A stretch of 64,000 nucleotides of DNA from Marsupella aquatica (taxonomy: Eukaryota; Marchantiophyta): the NCBI GenBank assembly GCA_973895155.1, contig OZ316892.1, forward strand, positions 10,044,001 to 10,108,000, read 5' to 3'. A model generated the notes under the pieces. That model did not search any database and was not told where the DNA came from. It saw only the letters and a list, made by a program, of their open reading frames with translations. Positions within the stretch are counted from its first letter, which is position 1. Each line of letters opens with the position of its first letter. The translations under genes were made by a program, and so were the position numbers. This document shows positions 1 through 11,870 of this stretch, one piece after another.

Positions 1-297
1 CCTTTGTTTTTACCTTCGAAGATGTCTTGTCATTAAATATGTGCGAAAGGGTGCGAAGTGCACAATGTTCACGACACTTGGGTGGAGGGTGTCACACTGA
101 AATAATGTAGTTCAACCCCTACTGCACTTTTGAAAAAATTTAAAATGTTTGAACTCATTAGTCGAGATAAATGTCGTCTGTGTAAGCATACAAAAAAATT
201 ATTTTTATGTGGGAAACAAATTGTACAAACTTCTGTGCAAAAATACTTTCTCTGTGGAAAGTAAGCCATTGAAATAACTCTAATGGGATTTGATGCT

Positions 298-552
298 TTA
301 GAGCATTCCCACCAGTTGCTATAAATGCCTGGCCAGGGGCGAGTTTAGCACTACCGGCTCAGGAAACCAGTTTTTGATCCCCACCAAGCCTGGTAAAACT
401 AAGCAGTGGAGCCCGACCTGCCAGAACTTACATCCCACATGCCAGAACCAGGTGCAGTCCACCTCTGACTAGCTGCACGCTGATTAGCAACTCAACCAGA
501 GACTCATGGGCTTACTGAGTTTTGAGTGGCTTCACCAGTGAGAATGCTCTTA
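298..552. mobile_element. PIF/Harbinger-like MITE with TTA duplication
   Basis: A 249 bp element (301-549) is bounded by terminal inverted repeats GAGCATTCCCACCAGT and, on the reverse strand, GAGCATTCTCACTGGT (13 of 16 match). It is flanked on both sides by the trinucleotide TTA (298-300 and 550-552), the target site preferred by PIF/Harbinger transposons. No coding capacity. The superfamily call rests on duplication size and sequence only. Confidence 0.75.
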
Positions 553-1124
553 TCAAGGATAAAATCTTCCCTTGCTACCCAAGTAATTACCGATAATTAG
601 GTCAAAACTGATTAATTTAAAATACCCTTGCACTGTTCCCACCGTCTCTCTGAATGGACCCAAGTAAGTGCTCATGGCTTACTATTGATCTATTTTCCTT
701 GCAAAACTCAATCTCACTGCCAGGCTTTATGAATTTCTTACAATCCAAGGTTTTATAGTCTCTTTGTTCACATTTTCCTTTTCTTTTTTCTTTTCATGGA
801 ACAATTTACTAACAATTTTTTGTTAACCTTCATTGTGGTTCTTGGTCTCCTCCCCCACCCACTCATTTCTACCTATGCTACAGTGTTTTCATTAGTCAAC
901 ACCACACCGAATTTTGCTGCACTCAGAATGCGTTTCCTCACCAATTTGACCCGCCAAGGTAGACTTGTTGCTACAGGAACTTACTTGGAATGGCTTGGTA
1001 TGATTCTGCACGCCTACCCAATATCCTCTCAATATTGGAAAGCAAGATCCACAGGGTAACCGCCAATTTGTAGATAGTAGTGCCTTGTGAACATGGCATT
1101 GTACACTATCATGCCTCCCTAAAT

Positions 1125-1454
1125 TGTTAAGGATTGCTCTTAGTCTTGTGACTCATAGGTTACGGCACTTAGGCTAACCACAGTTAGGATCTTAGCTGAG
1201 GTTAGATTAGTCGTGTGACCTTGTATATACCAGGGCTAGTGTAAGCCGCTGGGGTGTGGTGCTTACTGATTGTAACAGAGCAACTTGAGGAAGAGAGAGA
1301 GCATGTGTGTTCGTCTACTCTTGAAGTAAAGCTTGAGTGTTCGTGTGGACGTAGCCTTGGAGAAGAGGTGAACCACGTAGAGATTGTGTCGACTACGTGT
1401 GCATGGAATGAGTCATGGTTGTATGGTCGTTGCGAATGACGTCTTAGTTCAACA
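1125..1454 (+). mobile_element. Solo LTR (family sharing GTGAACCACGTA)
   Basis: A 330 bp segment starts TGTTAAGG and ends TTCAACA, the TG...CA ends of an LTR. Flanks are taaat and caaat, a 5 bp duplication with one mismatch. The inner motif gtgaaccacgta and the promoter-like 3' half are shared with the LTRs at 21645, 23993 (reverse) and 23938. No internal domain or second LTR adjoins it, so it is most likely a solo LTR left by recombination. The superfamily (Copia or Gypsy) cannot be decided from the LTR alone. Confidence 0.7.
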
Positions 1455-1616
1455 CAAATGAGGGTTTTGGCTTTAGTTTTTGAGGGGCTGTTATTGCCCA
1501 CAATAGATTGATTGGTAACAGGAAATAGGAAACTTCAAAGTCTGAGAGGTTTTTTATTACTATTTTTAATAAAAGCAGAGGAGAAGTTTCATAATTCACT
1601 CAACCAAATCTGGAGT

Positions 1617-1972
1617 GTACATTCTACTTCCCATGAAAGCACCCAAAATTACAACGAACAAAGTCACGAAGGCATTAAGAATGTTTTTGAGCTGGTACCT
1701 TGGACTGTACATTCTTCTTCCCATGAAAGCACCCAAAATTACAACAAAAAAAGTCACGAAGGCATTAAGAATGTTTTTTGAGCTGGTACCTCGCAGTACA
1801 TTCTTCGTCCCATGAAAGCACCCAAAATTTACAACAAAAAAAGTCACGAAGGCATTGAGAATGTTTTTTGAGCTGGTACCTAGCAGTACATTCTTCTTCC
1901 CATGAAAGCACCCAAAATTACAAAAAAATAAAATCACGAAGGCATTAAGAATGTTTTTTGAGCTGGTACCTC
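1617..1972. repeat. Tandem array, 4 x about 90 bp
   Basis: Four head-to-tail copies start at gtacattct near 1617, 1707, 1796 and 1886 (spacing 90, 89, 90). Each ends in gagctggtacct. Copies differ by few bases. Reading frames of 60-110 codons on both strands here are a by-product of the repeat, not genes. Confidence 0.9.
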
Positions 1973-4900
1973 AAAATTGCAGCTTGCTTTTAGTATACAA
2001 TAAAGTCCTGTTTGGAAAGTCCTGTTTGGAGTGCATTATGGAACATAATGGTCCAACAACAGTACCTTAGTACACTTAAAAGTATACATTTTTAAATTTT
2101 CTTTAACTTTAATAAAAGTAGAGTAGAATATTCACAAAGATGATTCAAATTTTCTGGATGGGGCATAACTCTCTAGAATACTTTGGAAAATACAAAGAGA
2201 AAAATCACGACGATCATTAAGTTGTTTTATAAACATTCATCTCTTTTCTACATTGTGGTGAGTTCTCGAAGACCTCAAAGTTTACCCTTCACTTGTTCGG
2301 ATTTGGCCCCCAAATCCCCCAAATCCCCAATCTCGGCAGCTCAAAACGCTTCCGACGACATGGTAGGCCATCTGTCGAACTGCTTGTGTTGTGGCAGAAC
2401 AATCTACAAGCTCATCTGGTAAAGTAAGTGCACGTATATGCTAGTCGTGCATGTATTACCCAAGTTCTGTCCAGCACCATCTTTGTACAGTCTCCTCAAA
2501 ACGAAGGTTCTTGTTCCTGTCAAGGGATGCAGCTCTTAATTTCTCCATTAGATGTGTGGATGGTGCTCCCAGTTTGTGCTTTGTACTCGGCTTTATGAGC
2601 AGTACAGTAGGTGAGAATAGACTGGCGGGATATTTGGATCCTTGCAGGAATTTCAGGAGCACATCTGCCTACACCAAGATCCCAAACGTCAGTGCACTAG
2701 TGCAGGTTCGTTTTCAATGAGAGCGTTTCCAGACTTTCGGCGTTTCTAGAGGCGACTCGTATAACTACGGCCCGGTTCCATTCAATCTTATGGTATGAGT
2801 CGGATGGTCCGGCTAGTCTCACTCGACGGTAGCCATGCTCTACTTTCCTGGAGAGATTTCTTGGTTTCCGGCCAGTACTGTTGTAGTAGTCTGGCACATC
2901 GCGCCAAAGGCAAAATAATGCTGTCTGTACTCTGCAAAAATCTCCGCGCTCTCGCAGTTTCCGTGTGGATCATTTGTCCTGACGTCCTGTCCTTCGAGCA
3001 CCACGGTCCCACCAGCCTCGTGAGAAGGCGACTTTGGTTACTTATTACCGTATGGTTACGCTCTCTCTAGGGTGGTCCTTCCAGCACTTCCAGCAGGGAG
3101 AACCTACTCGTTTGATTTGAACCTGGCACGTATAATGCATGTTGCGCAATGTCAAATTTTTAATGATTTCCTTCGTAGCTCCCCGTGTACGTGCTCAGAC
3201 TGGTCCAAGCTAGCCTTCGGTCCAGACTCCTGACGGGCTTGGCAAGATCACGATGGCTTTGATCCTGCAGCTTTCAAAGAGAGCTCAAATTATGTCATTG
3301 CCTGTAGCCGGTGGCCAGTGGACCTCATCTTGAAAGGATAAGTCTAAGGGTCGCGTCTTCGTTCTGGCACTGGATCGACCTGGATTGAGTTTTCCTGACT
3401 AGCTCTCGATTAACGTTCTATTTGGGGACTGGAATGTTTATTAATTTCGACGATGGAAAATTCGAAAATGGTGATGGGTACTTAGCAGTGCTGGTTGGTA
3501 CCAGATTGAATTGGCTGAGTTAGTTGAACGTTAGTACTAAGTATACTTGAATGATCGTTGTCTATATCTTTCACGCTTGCGGAAATGTCATCATTATCAC
3601 CAGTGCACCGTCAATGATTTGGGGAAACGAAGAGATTGTTCTGACTGAACATGAACAGCTTAGCCTGCATCACGCATTAGAGACTGTTCTCCAGCATTGT
3701 CGTGAGTGTTGTTGATTAAAGCCCACGTCAGTTGCTCACATGGACAGGGACTGAAGAGATACAGCAAGCATTTTAAGCTTCCTTAGAAACGCCCGCCGAC
3801 CGTTCTCACTAGTTTCAGTTGACCTAAACTACCACGCCGGTGGCTGAGTCTAACATGGGATAGAGTACAACATTCTCAGCATTCTAGAATCCCATGCTTT
3901 TGAATCCCATGGTCGTAGCTCAGAAACGCTGCATGAGAATATGTATAGTGTGTGAGTCGCCGCTAACTTTGAAATTTCTAAGCCGAAAGGCTCCTCCAAC
4001 ATTAGCAGCCAATACTGACTAGAAATACAACAGCTTAAAAATTGATTGGGTATATTAATATGCTGGGAACCATCAATCCTTGAATTAGGACATGGGGGCT
4101 CTTACACAAAATCGTCTTGAACTTAATATACTCCATACAAACTGCTTTGATTACATCAGACTCAAAGGGGATTTTCTTGTTCAAAATTCCTAGATATATC
4201 GGGACCGTAGACAAGTCCTTCCAACTTGATTTCCAGAATTGAAGGCAACAAAAGCAACAATGCTAATCTCGCTTTACCACTTTCTTCATGATTCATGTTG
4301 ATGTACAGTATTGCGCAACGAGTCCAGAGTGTATATATGAACTGAACAAGTGTATTTCGGGAAAAGTGAAGTTCGTCTTCATCCAACGAGTTCTGCCGTT
4401 CCGAACAAGATAATATGGCATTCAAGATCTATCCAATGATTCGAATTTGTGGAATGGCCACAACTCTGTTGCCTAGTTCACTTAAAATTTCTTTGCAATT
4501 CGTGAATCACTCGAAGTGTATTTCAGGACAATGAAAATCTTGTCATCAATTAACCAGTTCAGCTATTTTCAACAAGGAAATGAGATCATATTTGAATTTG
4601 CGGAACCACAATCACCATAACTCTGTTTCTGAGTTAGTTGACATAAACATTTCATGTCAGTTCACGAAACCAATTGTATCACGTAATTATCTTCAGCTAC
4701 AGCACCAAACATAATAGAGTTGTTGATTGAAACGACTGCTTTTCAAGTCACCAGAGACAAATCTAGAGTTTTGCCAACCATCAAGAAAGCTAGAACGTTC
4801 AGATCGGTGCGGGGATAGGTGTTGGGTGATCTCTCCAAGACTGCCTGTCATGTACAATGCGGGTGTTTGCTAACTCCCCGGCTAACTCAATAATGGTGAC

Positions 4901-6050
4901 ATACCATGATTGAAGCTAAACTCTTAGGGCCTGCTCCTTTAGGAACCGAACCCTAGAGACAGAGGACATTGACTATCACCGCGGATCGACTGCTTTGGTC
5001 TCTGGAACAGTTAGACCACAAAGATTTCTTATTTTGAGGTCATAATTCGATAGAATTATAGAATGATAAAAGCTCTCTGCCTTTTAATCCAGCCTCCAAG
5101 GTGGACTCAGTACTCATGATTGTGTTGAGTACGAAGTATTTGGTCTAAAGTTTACATCATTAATTACAACAATGCTGGCATGTATCTATAGTCCTTCGTT
5201 ATGTGGAAGTCATACGGCCCCTGAAATTCGAAAGTCGAATGCACCTTTGGGTGTGTAGAGTATACGACTCGGCCTGGATGTTTGTCGGAAGAGGCGGCAA
5301 ACCTTGCATTGCAAATCAATTGGTAAGTAAGTCGTCGCCTTGGAAGACATCAACCGCCCAACAGTCCTAGCACACTTCCACTACAGAACTTGTGATCCAC
5401 ACGTAGTGTAACAGGGAAATCCTATTAAGGCTATTCCTTGGCAATAATGATTAGCGAGTATCATAATGCTTTCGCAAGATGGACCAGAGGAAGCCCACAC
5501 TTGGTTACCGCGCAGAAGCAGCTCGAGCAGCCAGCACTAACTCCAGTATGTCGCAGAAGCTGTACAGTCCGAGAAGTCACAGGATAAAAACGAACTGACA
5601 AGAAGTTTCATCTCTTCGCAGGAAAGCTTTCTTAGCTCGAGGGATCGACATAATTCCACGGCAGAGCGTCGATGAGCTACACCATATACCTCGTCTGCGG
5701 TAAGTACTGCATCTTCGCTTCCCAAATTAGTTTGCCTCACTGACCCACAATGCTAGTTCCGTGGTGACGCTCCCCAATCCAAAGTGGGAGGAAGTCTCGA
5801 GGCGGCAGATTCAACTGTAGTTCGGCCTGTGAAGTCTTTATCGCAGTTCAGGGTAAATTAATGGTGGTACCTTTTCTAGTTGCCGGACTGAGCTAGAATG
5901 ATAGAACGAACGAACCCGATTCACAGACCTAAGATTGGTTGCGGGATCACGTCACAACAAAAGCTCTACACCTCTAAACGATGGGTCGCCACATCAAAAT
6001 ATGATAGACGAGTTCAATACCAACCCACAAAAGAGTCTGTGAAGTCCAAG
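1973..6050. other. No gene recognised
   Basis: About 4 kb of mixed-composition, apparently low-copy sequence. The longest open frames are under 95 codons, overlap each other on opposite strands and show no domain I recognise. I see no repeat or element ends. Decayed gene pieces cannot be excluded, particularly at 2450-3070 and 5270-5950 where composition is less AT-rich. Confidence 0.5.
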
Positions 6051-6600
6051 ATGTCCTACAGAGAAAGGATGTCATGACGCTCAAGATGTAGTTCACAGAA
6101 AAGATGTCATGTCACCCAAGATGTGATTAAGAGAAAAGATGTCATTGAGACAAAAGACGTCACCCAATATGTCGTTAAGAGAAAAGATGTCATGTCGTGA
6201 TGTCATTGAGACAAAAGACGTCACTACGTAGCCCAAGATGTCATTAACAGATGTTATTAAGTACAAAATTGTTGTTAAGTACAAAAAGGTCCATAAGTAA
6301 GTGATGTCTGTTAGCATATATGTTATGAAATCTCTTTTGCACAAAAGATGTTGTTGCCGTAAATACTTCATTGCATTTACAATATTGTTAAATAAAAGAT
6401 AGTAAAATATGCGATTGCTCAAAGATGTCGTTGTGCAAAAGATGTAGTTTACTAAAAGATATTGTTCGGCGAAAGACGTCAATGCGTAATAGATGACGTT
6501 GTGCTAAGGATGTAGTTGAAAAATGTCATGGTGCGCAATATATCTTTGTTAGAAAGATCTCATTGCGTAAAAACATTGTTGAGTGAAAGATGTCATGACA
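6051..6600. repeat. Decayed GATGTC minisatellite, locus 1
   Basis: Irregular tandem repeats of about 18-20 bp around the core aaaagatgtcattgagac, with many substitutions and indels. The same core recurs at 27780-28420, 43600-44420 and (reverse strand) 53030-53180. The long open frame on the minus strand (129 codons) is a repeat artefact: its protein is a loose repetition of a short Leu/Asp/Ile-rich motif. Confidence 0.8.
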
Positions 6601-7984
6601 CAAAGCGAGGCAAAAACCACCACCAAAGTACAACAAAATGAGAATTATTTTTAAAATTTAATATTTGAAAACCTTCTTTCTTTTACACTATTTTTCTTGT
6701 CTTGTCTTTATCTCATTGATTAGGTTGTGCACTATTTTCTTAAATATGTAAAATATTTGTCATTAAACTCCTCTCATGATACATGCATCACTTCCTTTGT
6801 ATAGATGATATGGCATGGGGCATAGTATGGCATGGATGGTAGAGGGAGGAGCATGGGGTAGCATGGATGGTAAAGGGGAAGCCTTTGTACTTTTCTTGCT
6901 TGGCAAAGCGTGTTCACACAAAACATAATTATTTTCTCTTATTCTTCTCTTTTTAGAGTTTCCTTTCTTTCACTTAAAAAGACTCTCCAAATTTGAAAGA
7001 TTACCACTTCAAAAAGTGGCGCAACTCTGTATTATAGTTTCTGATGATATACTATGTAGGACATCATTCCATACCATGATAAAAGTAATAAGATTTTTTT
7101 AATCAGTATATATTGTCACATTTTGATGTTTATTTAATCTGTGTATATTATCACATTTTGATGTCTGATTACCTGCTGGGCAAATCGACTACACCACCTA
7201 AAATTCATTCATGTAAGCAGGTCAACTGAAAAACGAGTGATCATGAGTAATGGCAGGTTCAAGGCTGCCAAAGTCATTAAGTTATCTAGGAGACTGGTGA
7301 GGTAATGTAATTGAGACCTGTTGCAAACAGTTAGGAGACCCTTCACAGGTCGCATGTCAGTCAAAAGTGTAAACAGTGCTATTTGAGTTAATTTAAATAT
7401 TCTGAGCAAGTCCATCCAAGCTTTGCCAGCCCATCTTGGCTTTAGACAAAATAGAGGGCCATCCGAGCTTTAGTTTTTGAATAAAGATGGGACCAAAAAA
7501 ATCTCAAAAAAACACCTTATCATTTCCGTCCATCTTTTTTCCCACACGCACTTTAGTATCCCCTTAGAGTCAGAGTCTAGAGAGTCAGAGTCTAGAGACT
7601 TCACATTAGCCCTCTACCCTGCCCTCTAGAGTAGGTCTAGAGGCTTCACTCTAGACATTAGCCCTCAACAATAAGTTCTTTCTTGCCATTTGTTATTTTT
7701 TGTTATTTTTAAAAATTATAAGGGGAAGTCTGTGAAACCCCACATAAAGGGAAGTTCAATCTGCTTGTCTTGATTAGTCAAGCGCATTTCAAATTTATGG
7801 GCCAATCACTGATGGACCCTTCATATGTCCATGCCACACTTCACTAGCAAAACTAGTTACTAAATATTACCCATCAGTAGCCTTTTGTTTATGATTTTTG
7901 AAGGATTGGCTTCTGCTCTCATTCTACTAACAGATGTTTCCAAACTTTCAGATCTTCCAAGATTTTAGGAGTACCCCTAAATAT
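6601..7984. other. AT-rich, short duplications only
   Basis: No gene seen. Contains a duplicated stretch of about 55 bp at 7085-7165 (core tcacattttgatgt twice) and clustered gagtcagagtctagaga duplications near 7565-7660. Otherwise unremarkable AT-rich DNA. Confidence 0.5.
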
Positions 7985-8440
7985 GCATTTTGAGATCTAT
8001 TCTCTACTTGTCTCTTGGTGAAAACTGTCACTTCTTTCTTTGCATATTAGGTTGTTGGTAGTTGTTTCCTTGGATAAGAGTTTGACTCAAATTAGGTGGA
8101 AAAAAATGGCTTCACCTATCACAAGTTACTCAATAGCATTTTGAGGTTTGTCCATTACTTGTCACCAATCTCGTGCTGTCGCTTCTTTCTTTGTATAGGT
8201 GTTCTCTGCTTACTTAGATTTGGTAAAAATCAAGCAAAGCAAAAAGGCATATTATCCATCACACTTGGTGCAATAATACTTTGAGATTTGTACTCTACTT
8301 AATATCTTCTAGTGGAAAAGTGTCACTTCTTCCTTTGTATTGGTCGCTGGTATTTTCTTAGATAAGAACTTGGAAAAAATCAGGCAAACTGAAAGATATA
8401 CAGAAGGTTATCCATCACACCTTGCGCCATGGCGCGCACT
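7985..8440. repeat. Diverged tandem repeat, 3 x about 145 bp
   Basis: Three diverged copies begin at a cattttgagatctattct-like motif near 7985, 8136 and 8275. Each continues with a tcacttctttctttg-like block, an ttggataagagtttg-like block and a ccatcaca-like end. No coding signal. Confidence 0.7.
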
Positions 8441-8889
8441 TATGTTTTTCCCCCAAGGTATGACTGTATATAGTCAAGCTTATTTGCAATTAATGTTTAC
8501 TATTATTTGCTGAAGGAGCATACTATCTCGTCCAACTATTAATTGCTATCCTCCATACATTAACTAGTACCTCATTTCTCAAATAGTTTTTCGTGAATTA
8601 GATCGCACAGGCTATATAACCCCAATCCCGACTCTAGATGCTCTTAGTTTACTGGTGTTGTTTTCGAAAAGAACGTAATAAAGCACAATCATGCAAAACC
8701 ACTTTCAAGGCCTAAAGTCTGGAGTGAAGCCTCTAAACAGTAACTCTAAATGTTGTCAAGACTAAGAGTCATTCTAAACCAGTATAATGTGAGTCTTGCT
8801 AGTCCACACATGTTTGATTTGGTATCATATGATATTTACACGCACAATCTTCACAACTCAGGGTTTATGCGGAGGTTCATGACATGTAT

Positions 8890-9738
8890 GCTGCTGCCCA
8901 CTCCACTCCAATTTTTCCAAAACATAAACCAATACTCTACAATTTTGTAACCCGCTCCGGGCCGATCAACTTTGTGCCATCAACTGGGTAATGTTCTAGC
9001 ACTCTTCACTTTTTGTCACCCACTCCCACATAGTTAACTTGGTGCCATTGACTTCTTCCTTGTGAAGTTGTGGTTTATGTTTTGCCAACACTTCGTTCCA
9101 ACAATGTCAGACCCCGAGTGATACTTGCTTAGTTTGTAACAAAGTCTAAGTGTTCAAGAGGAGCCTAGTGCTTTGATAAAGAGTCATGATTGATAGAGTC
9201 TTGGTTTATGTTTTGTCAATTAATTCTTCTTGATGGAGTTGTGGTTTATGTTCTTACATCACTTTTTCCCAATGGAGTCATGCTTGCTTTGTACCAGAGT
9301 CTATCAATCAAGCAAAGCCTAGTTCTTTGGTTAAGAGTTACGATTGATAATCTTCAGTTGGTTGATGTTTTGCCAAATGCTTCTTTTCTATGGAGTTGTG
9401 GTTTATGTTCTTGCAACATTTTTTTCCAATGGAGTCATGCCTGTTTTGTAATACTTAGAGTCTATTTAAGTGTTTAGGCAAAGCCTAATAATTTGGATAA
9501 CAGTCAAGATTAATGATATAGTCTTGATTTATGTTTTGGCAAACTTAGGTCTCTTGTAGCAACTTTGGAGACTTGGGCCGGAGCGGGCGACAACAAGTGG
9601 AGGGTGCCAGTCAAAACATAAACCCAAATTTGATTGCACAAAGTTGATCACGCTGGAACGGGTGCCAAAATGGTAGAGTATTGGTTTCCCGATTGGTTTA
9701 AGTTTTGACAAATTAACTTGGGGTGGAGTGGGCAGCAG
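8890..9738. mobile_element. DNA-transposon-like element with about 95 bp TIRs
   Basis: The left end (8891-8985, starting ctgctgcccactccactcc) is repeated in reverse complement at 9645-9738. Shared landmarks in order are the GC-rich tip, an aaacataaaccaatactctac block and a gatcaactttgtg block. The centre holds three tandem units and no transposase. The triplet tat occurs at both flanks and may be a 3 bp duplication, but the left border is uncertain by one base. Confidence 0.65.
9055..9545. repeat. Three tandem units inside the long-TIR element
   Basis: Three copies of a unit of about 165 bp. Each has gttgtggtttatgtt, then a ccaatggagtcatg-like block, gcttgctttgta, a caagcaaagcctag-like block and a gagtcatgattgata-like block. 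They lie between the inverted ends at 8891 and 9738 and form most of the element interior. Confidence 0.7.
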
Positions 9739-9871
9739 TATCAGGTACTGGGATGGGCAGGTATGGGGCCCCGGGAAAATGACGGGGAAAATGGGGCCTG
9801 AACACTAACTTGGCATAGATTTAACACGCTGTATATCTGATGGTTAGATATAGATACACATTTTTGTGCAA

Positions 9872-10193
9872 GACAAAAAAACAGGGATGGGCAAAGATAG
9901 ACAAAACGGACATGGACTGTAAATAAGGACAAAAGGGTGGACAAAAAATGCGGATAGGGCAAAGATGAACAATGGCTCTAAATAAGGTTAACACTGACAG
10001 TTGGACAAAAATAGGGATGGGGACTAAAATTTAGAGTCATTGACCATCCCTGTTTTTTGTCCAACTGTCAGTGTTAACCTTATTTAGAGTCATTGTTCAT
10101 CTTTGCCCTATCTGCGTTGGTTGTCCACCCTTTTGTCCTTATTTAGAGTCCATGTCTGTTTTGTCTATCTTTGCCCATCCCTGTTTTTTGGTC
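9872..10193. repeat. Large near-perfect inverted repeat (foldback)
   Basis: Arms of about 150 bp (9872-10020 and 10043-10193) are reverse complements with few mismatches and are separated by about 22 bases. The outer tip is gacaaaaaaacagggatgg on the left and its complement on the right. Transcribed RNA would form a long hairpin. No duplication of flanking bases is obvious. Confidence 0.85.
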
Positions 10194-10202
10194 AATCTCT
10201 AA

Positions 10203-10390
10203 ATGGGGACTAAATGGAAAACCAGGGTGAAAAATAAGCAAGGATGGAGCAAAGACGTTCAAAGACTCTAAATGAGTACTACAGCGTGGGTGAAAAATAA
10301 GCAAGGATGGGGCAAAGATGTTCAATGACTCTAAATGAGGACTAAAGGGAAAGCCAGGGTGAAAATAGAAAAATAAACAACGATGGGACA
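10203..10390. repeat. Tandem repeat, 3 x about 65 bp
   Basis: Three copies of gggtgaaaaataagcaagg...actctaaatgagg start near 10225, 10288 and 10357. The words gggcaaagat, gttcaatg and gactctaaat are shared with the adjacent foldback arms, so array and foldback probably have a common origin. Confidence 0.75.
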
Positions 10391-10639
10391 ACGATAAATG
10401 TGAAATATCATACTTACAATTATTTTTGTCTTATTATTTTTGTGTCTTCAATCTCTACTTACTAGAAATAGCACATGCTTCTATTTGCAAGATTTTGTTT
10501 TGTCGTCAATTTCTATTTACAGGAAAAAGCATAGAATTTTTTATAAAAGATTTCTTTGGGTCGGCAATCTCTGTTTATATGCGGATAAGAGTTTTTTTTG
10601 GGTTTTCAATCTCTATTGGGGTATTGAAAGGGAGAAAGA

Positions 10640-11051
10640 GTGAAGTCGATCCTCAAGCTGTCCCGGACGAACGAGAGAGAGCTTGCTCGGATCGTGTCGC
10701 TGATCGATTGATCGCTCACTGGTTTCACGTACTCAGTATCTCCTGGACGGGAGATCTCCGCATTATCGAATTCTTCGGTGCGAGGCGGAGGTGTCCCTCA
10801 TGACTATAAAGCTGTCACTGACTCCACTCATTTCCATTACTTCCACTCTTTCAGTCGTCGAAGCTGTTCTGGCTTTCGCTCTCGAGCATTACAGACAATT
10901 GCAAGAGTGAGTATAGAGTATTAGAGTTAGTGACAGTCTGCCAAGCCAGGCAGAATTACTTCCACTCTTTCAATCGGCGAAGCTGTAGTAGAATCAGTGT
11001 TTCAATCGCCGAAGCGATTCTGTCACTGGCGTGAGGACGAGCGCGCTCAGG
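10640..11051 (+). promoter_or_regulatory. Probable promoter/5' UTR relic of the sugar transporter
   Basis: Composition becomes distinctly richer in G+C directly upstream of the transporter ATG. A gactataaagctg TATA-like box lies at about 10803-10815. Two nearly identical 32 bp direct repeats, attacttccactctttcag..., start near 10837 and 10959. A ctcag precedes the ATG. Function is inferred from position only. Confidence 0.4.
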
Positions 11052-11870
11052 ATGTCGACGGAAGGTATTAGAGCTGCTGCTCCTTCGGGGAGGCAGTATG
11101 GGAGGTTCACCAGGTACGTGATGATTTTTTGCATCATCGCAGCCAGCAGAGGTCTCATCTTCGGATACGGCAGCGGAATCTCAGGTCTGTGTTACCCCTC
11201 TCTCTCATGAAACCTCTGCACACAGAACGCTTTCGTGAGTGCGGAATTGCAAGCTTTGCAAACTGACTGTGCTTCATACTTCGAGCGCTGCAATTTCGTA
11301 AAGCATGAGTAGTTCGTCTGTGGCGTTCCCTGGAGCTCAATTGGTAACTTTGGGATTAAGAGTTCTTTGACAGGAATGGGTCTGATGAGTGTTGATGAAT
11401 ATGATTCGTTGGTCGATGAACAGGCGGAGTCATGTCTATGGGCAAGCTCGTGCAGAAGATTTTCCCGAAAGTTGACGGTTATCCAGTTCTCCACCTGTTC
11501 ACCTCCTCGCTTTACCTTGCGGGGCTGGTTGCCACCGTTGTTGGTGCTAAGACGACGCATACCTTGGGCCCGCGCCCATCCCTGGTTCTCGCTGGCGTCT
11601 TATTATTGATTGGAGGCATCCTGAGTGCTGCTGCCCAGGGCTTGGCAATGCTCACCATTGGCCGCATCTTACTCGGTCTGGGCATGGGTTTCGCCTGCCA
11701 GGTCGGTTCAGATTTGACCAATTCTCATCACATCATGGCTGCGCCATTTTTTTCAGTACAGGCATGAGCGTTTACGGAATTGTATTTGAAATAATTCTCT
11801 AAATTTGCGTGACATGCCGTTCGCGTGTGTGCAGGCTGTGCCTCTTTACTTGTCCACATCGAATATATAG
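11052..11870 (+). pseudogene. STP-type monosaccharide/H+ symporter, 3'-truncated relic
   Basis: N-terminal third of a plant STP (major facilitator) sugar transporter, normally about 510 residues with 12 membrane helices in the plasma membrane. Three exon pieces join in frame: 11052-11184, 11424-11701 and 11835-11870. Both introns have GT...AG ends (11185-11423 and 11702-11834). Exon 1 holds a first helix with GLIFGYGSGIS, joined across intron 1 to GGVMSMGKLV. Exon 2 carries LHLFTSSLYLAGLVA, a degenerate LGPRPS for the family LGRRP, and IGRILLGLGMGFACQ. Exon 3 continues AVPLYLS, then diverges after four residues to TAG, so about 148 residues remain and nine helices are lost. The family has Asp in FGYD, the proton-binding residue (Asp42 in Arabidopsis STP10); here it is Gly. 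Truncation plus loss of that Asp argue strongly for a non-transporting relic, although splice sites survive. No downstream remnant of the rest was recognised up to the SDR gene. Confidence 0.85.

Noticed and set aside
1596-1937. 113-codon minus-strand frame and overlapping plus-strand frames
   Set aside because: Produced by the 90 bp tandem array; no domain, frames on both strands.
6093-6482. 129-codon minus-strand frame
   Set aside because: Entirely within the decayed GATGTC minisatellite; the peptide is repetition of the unit.
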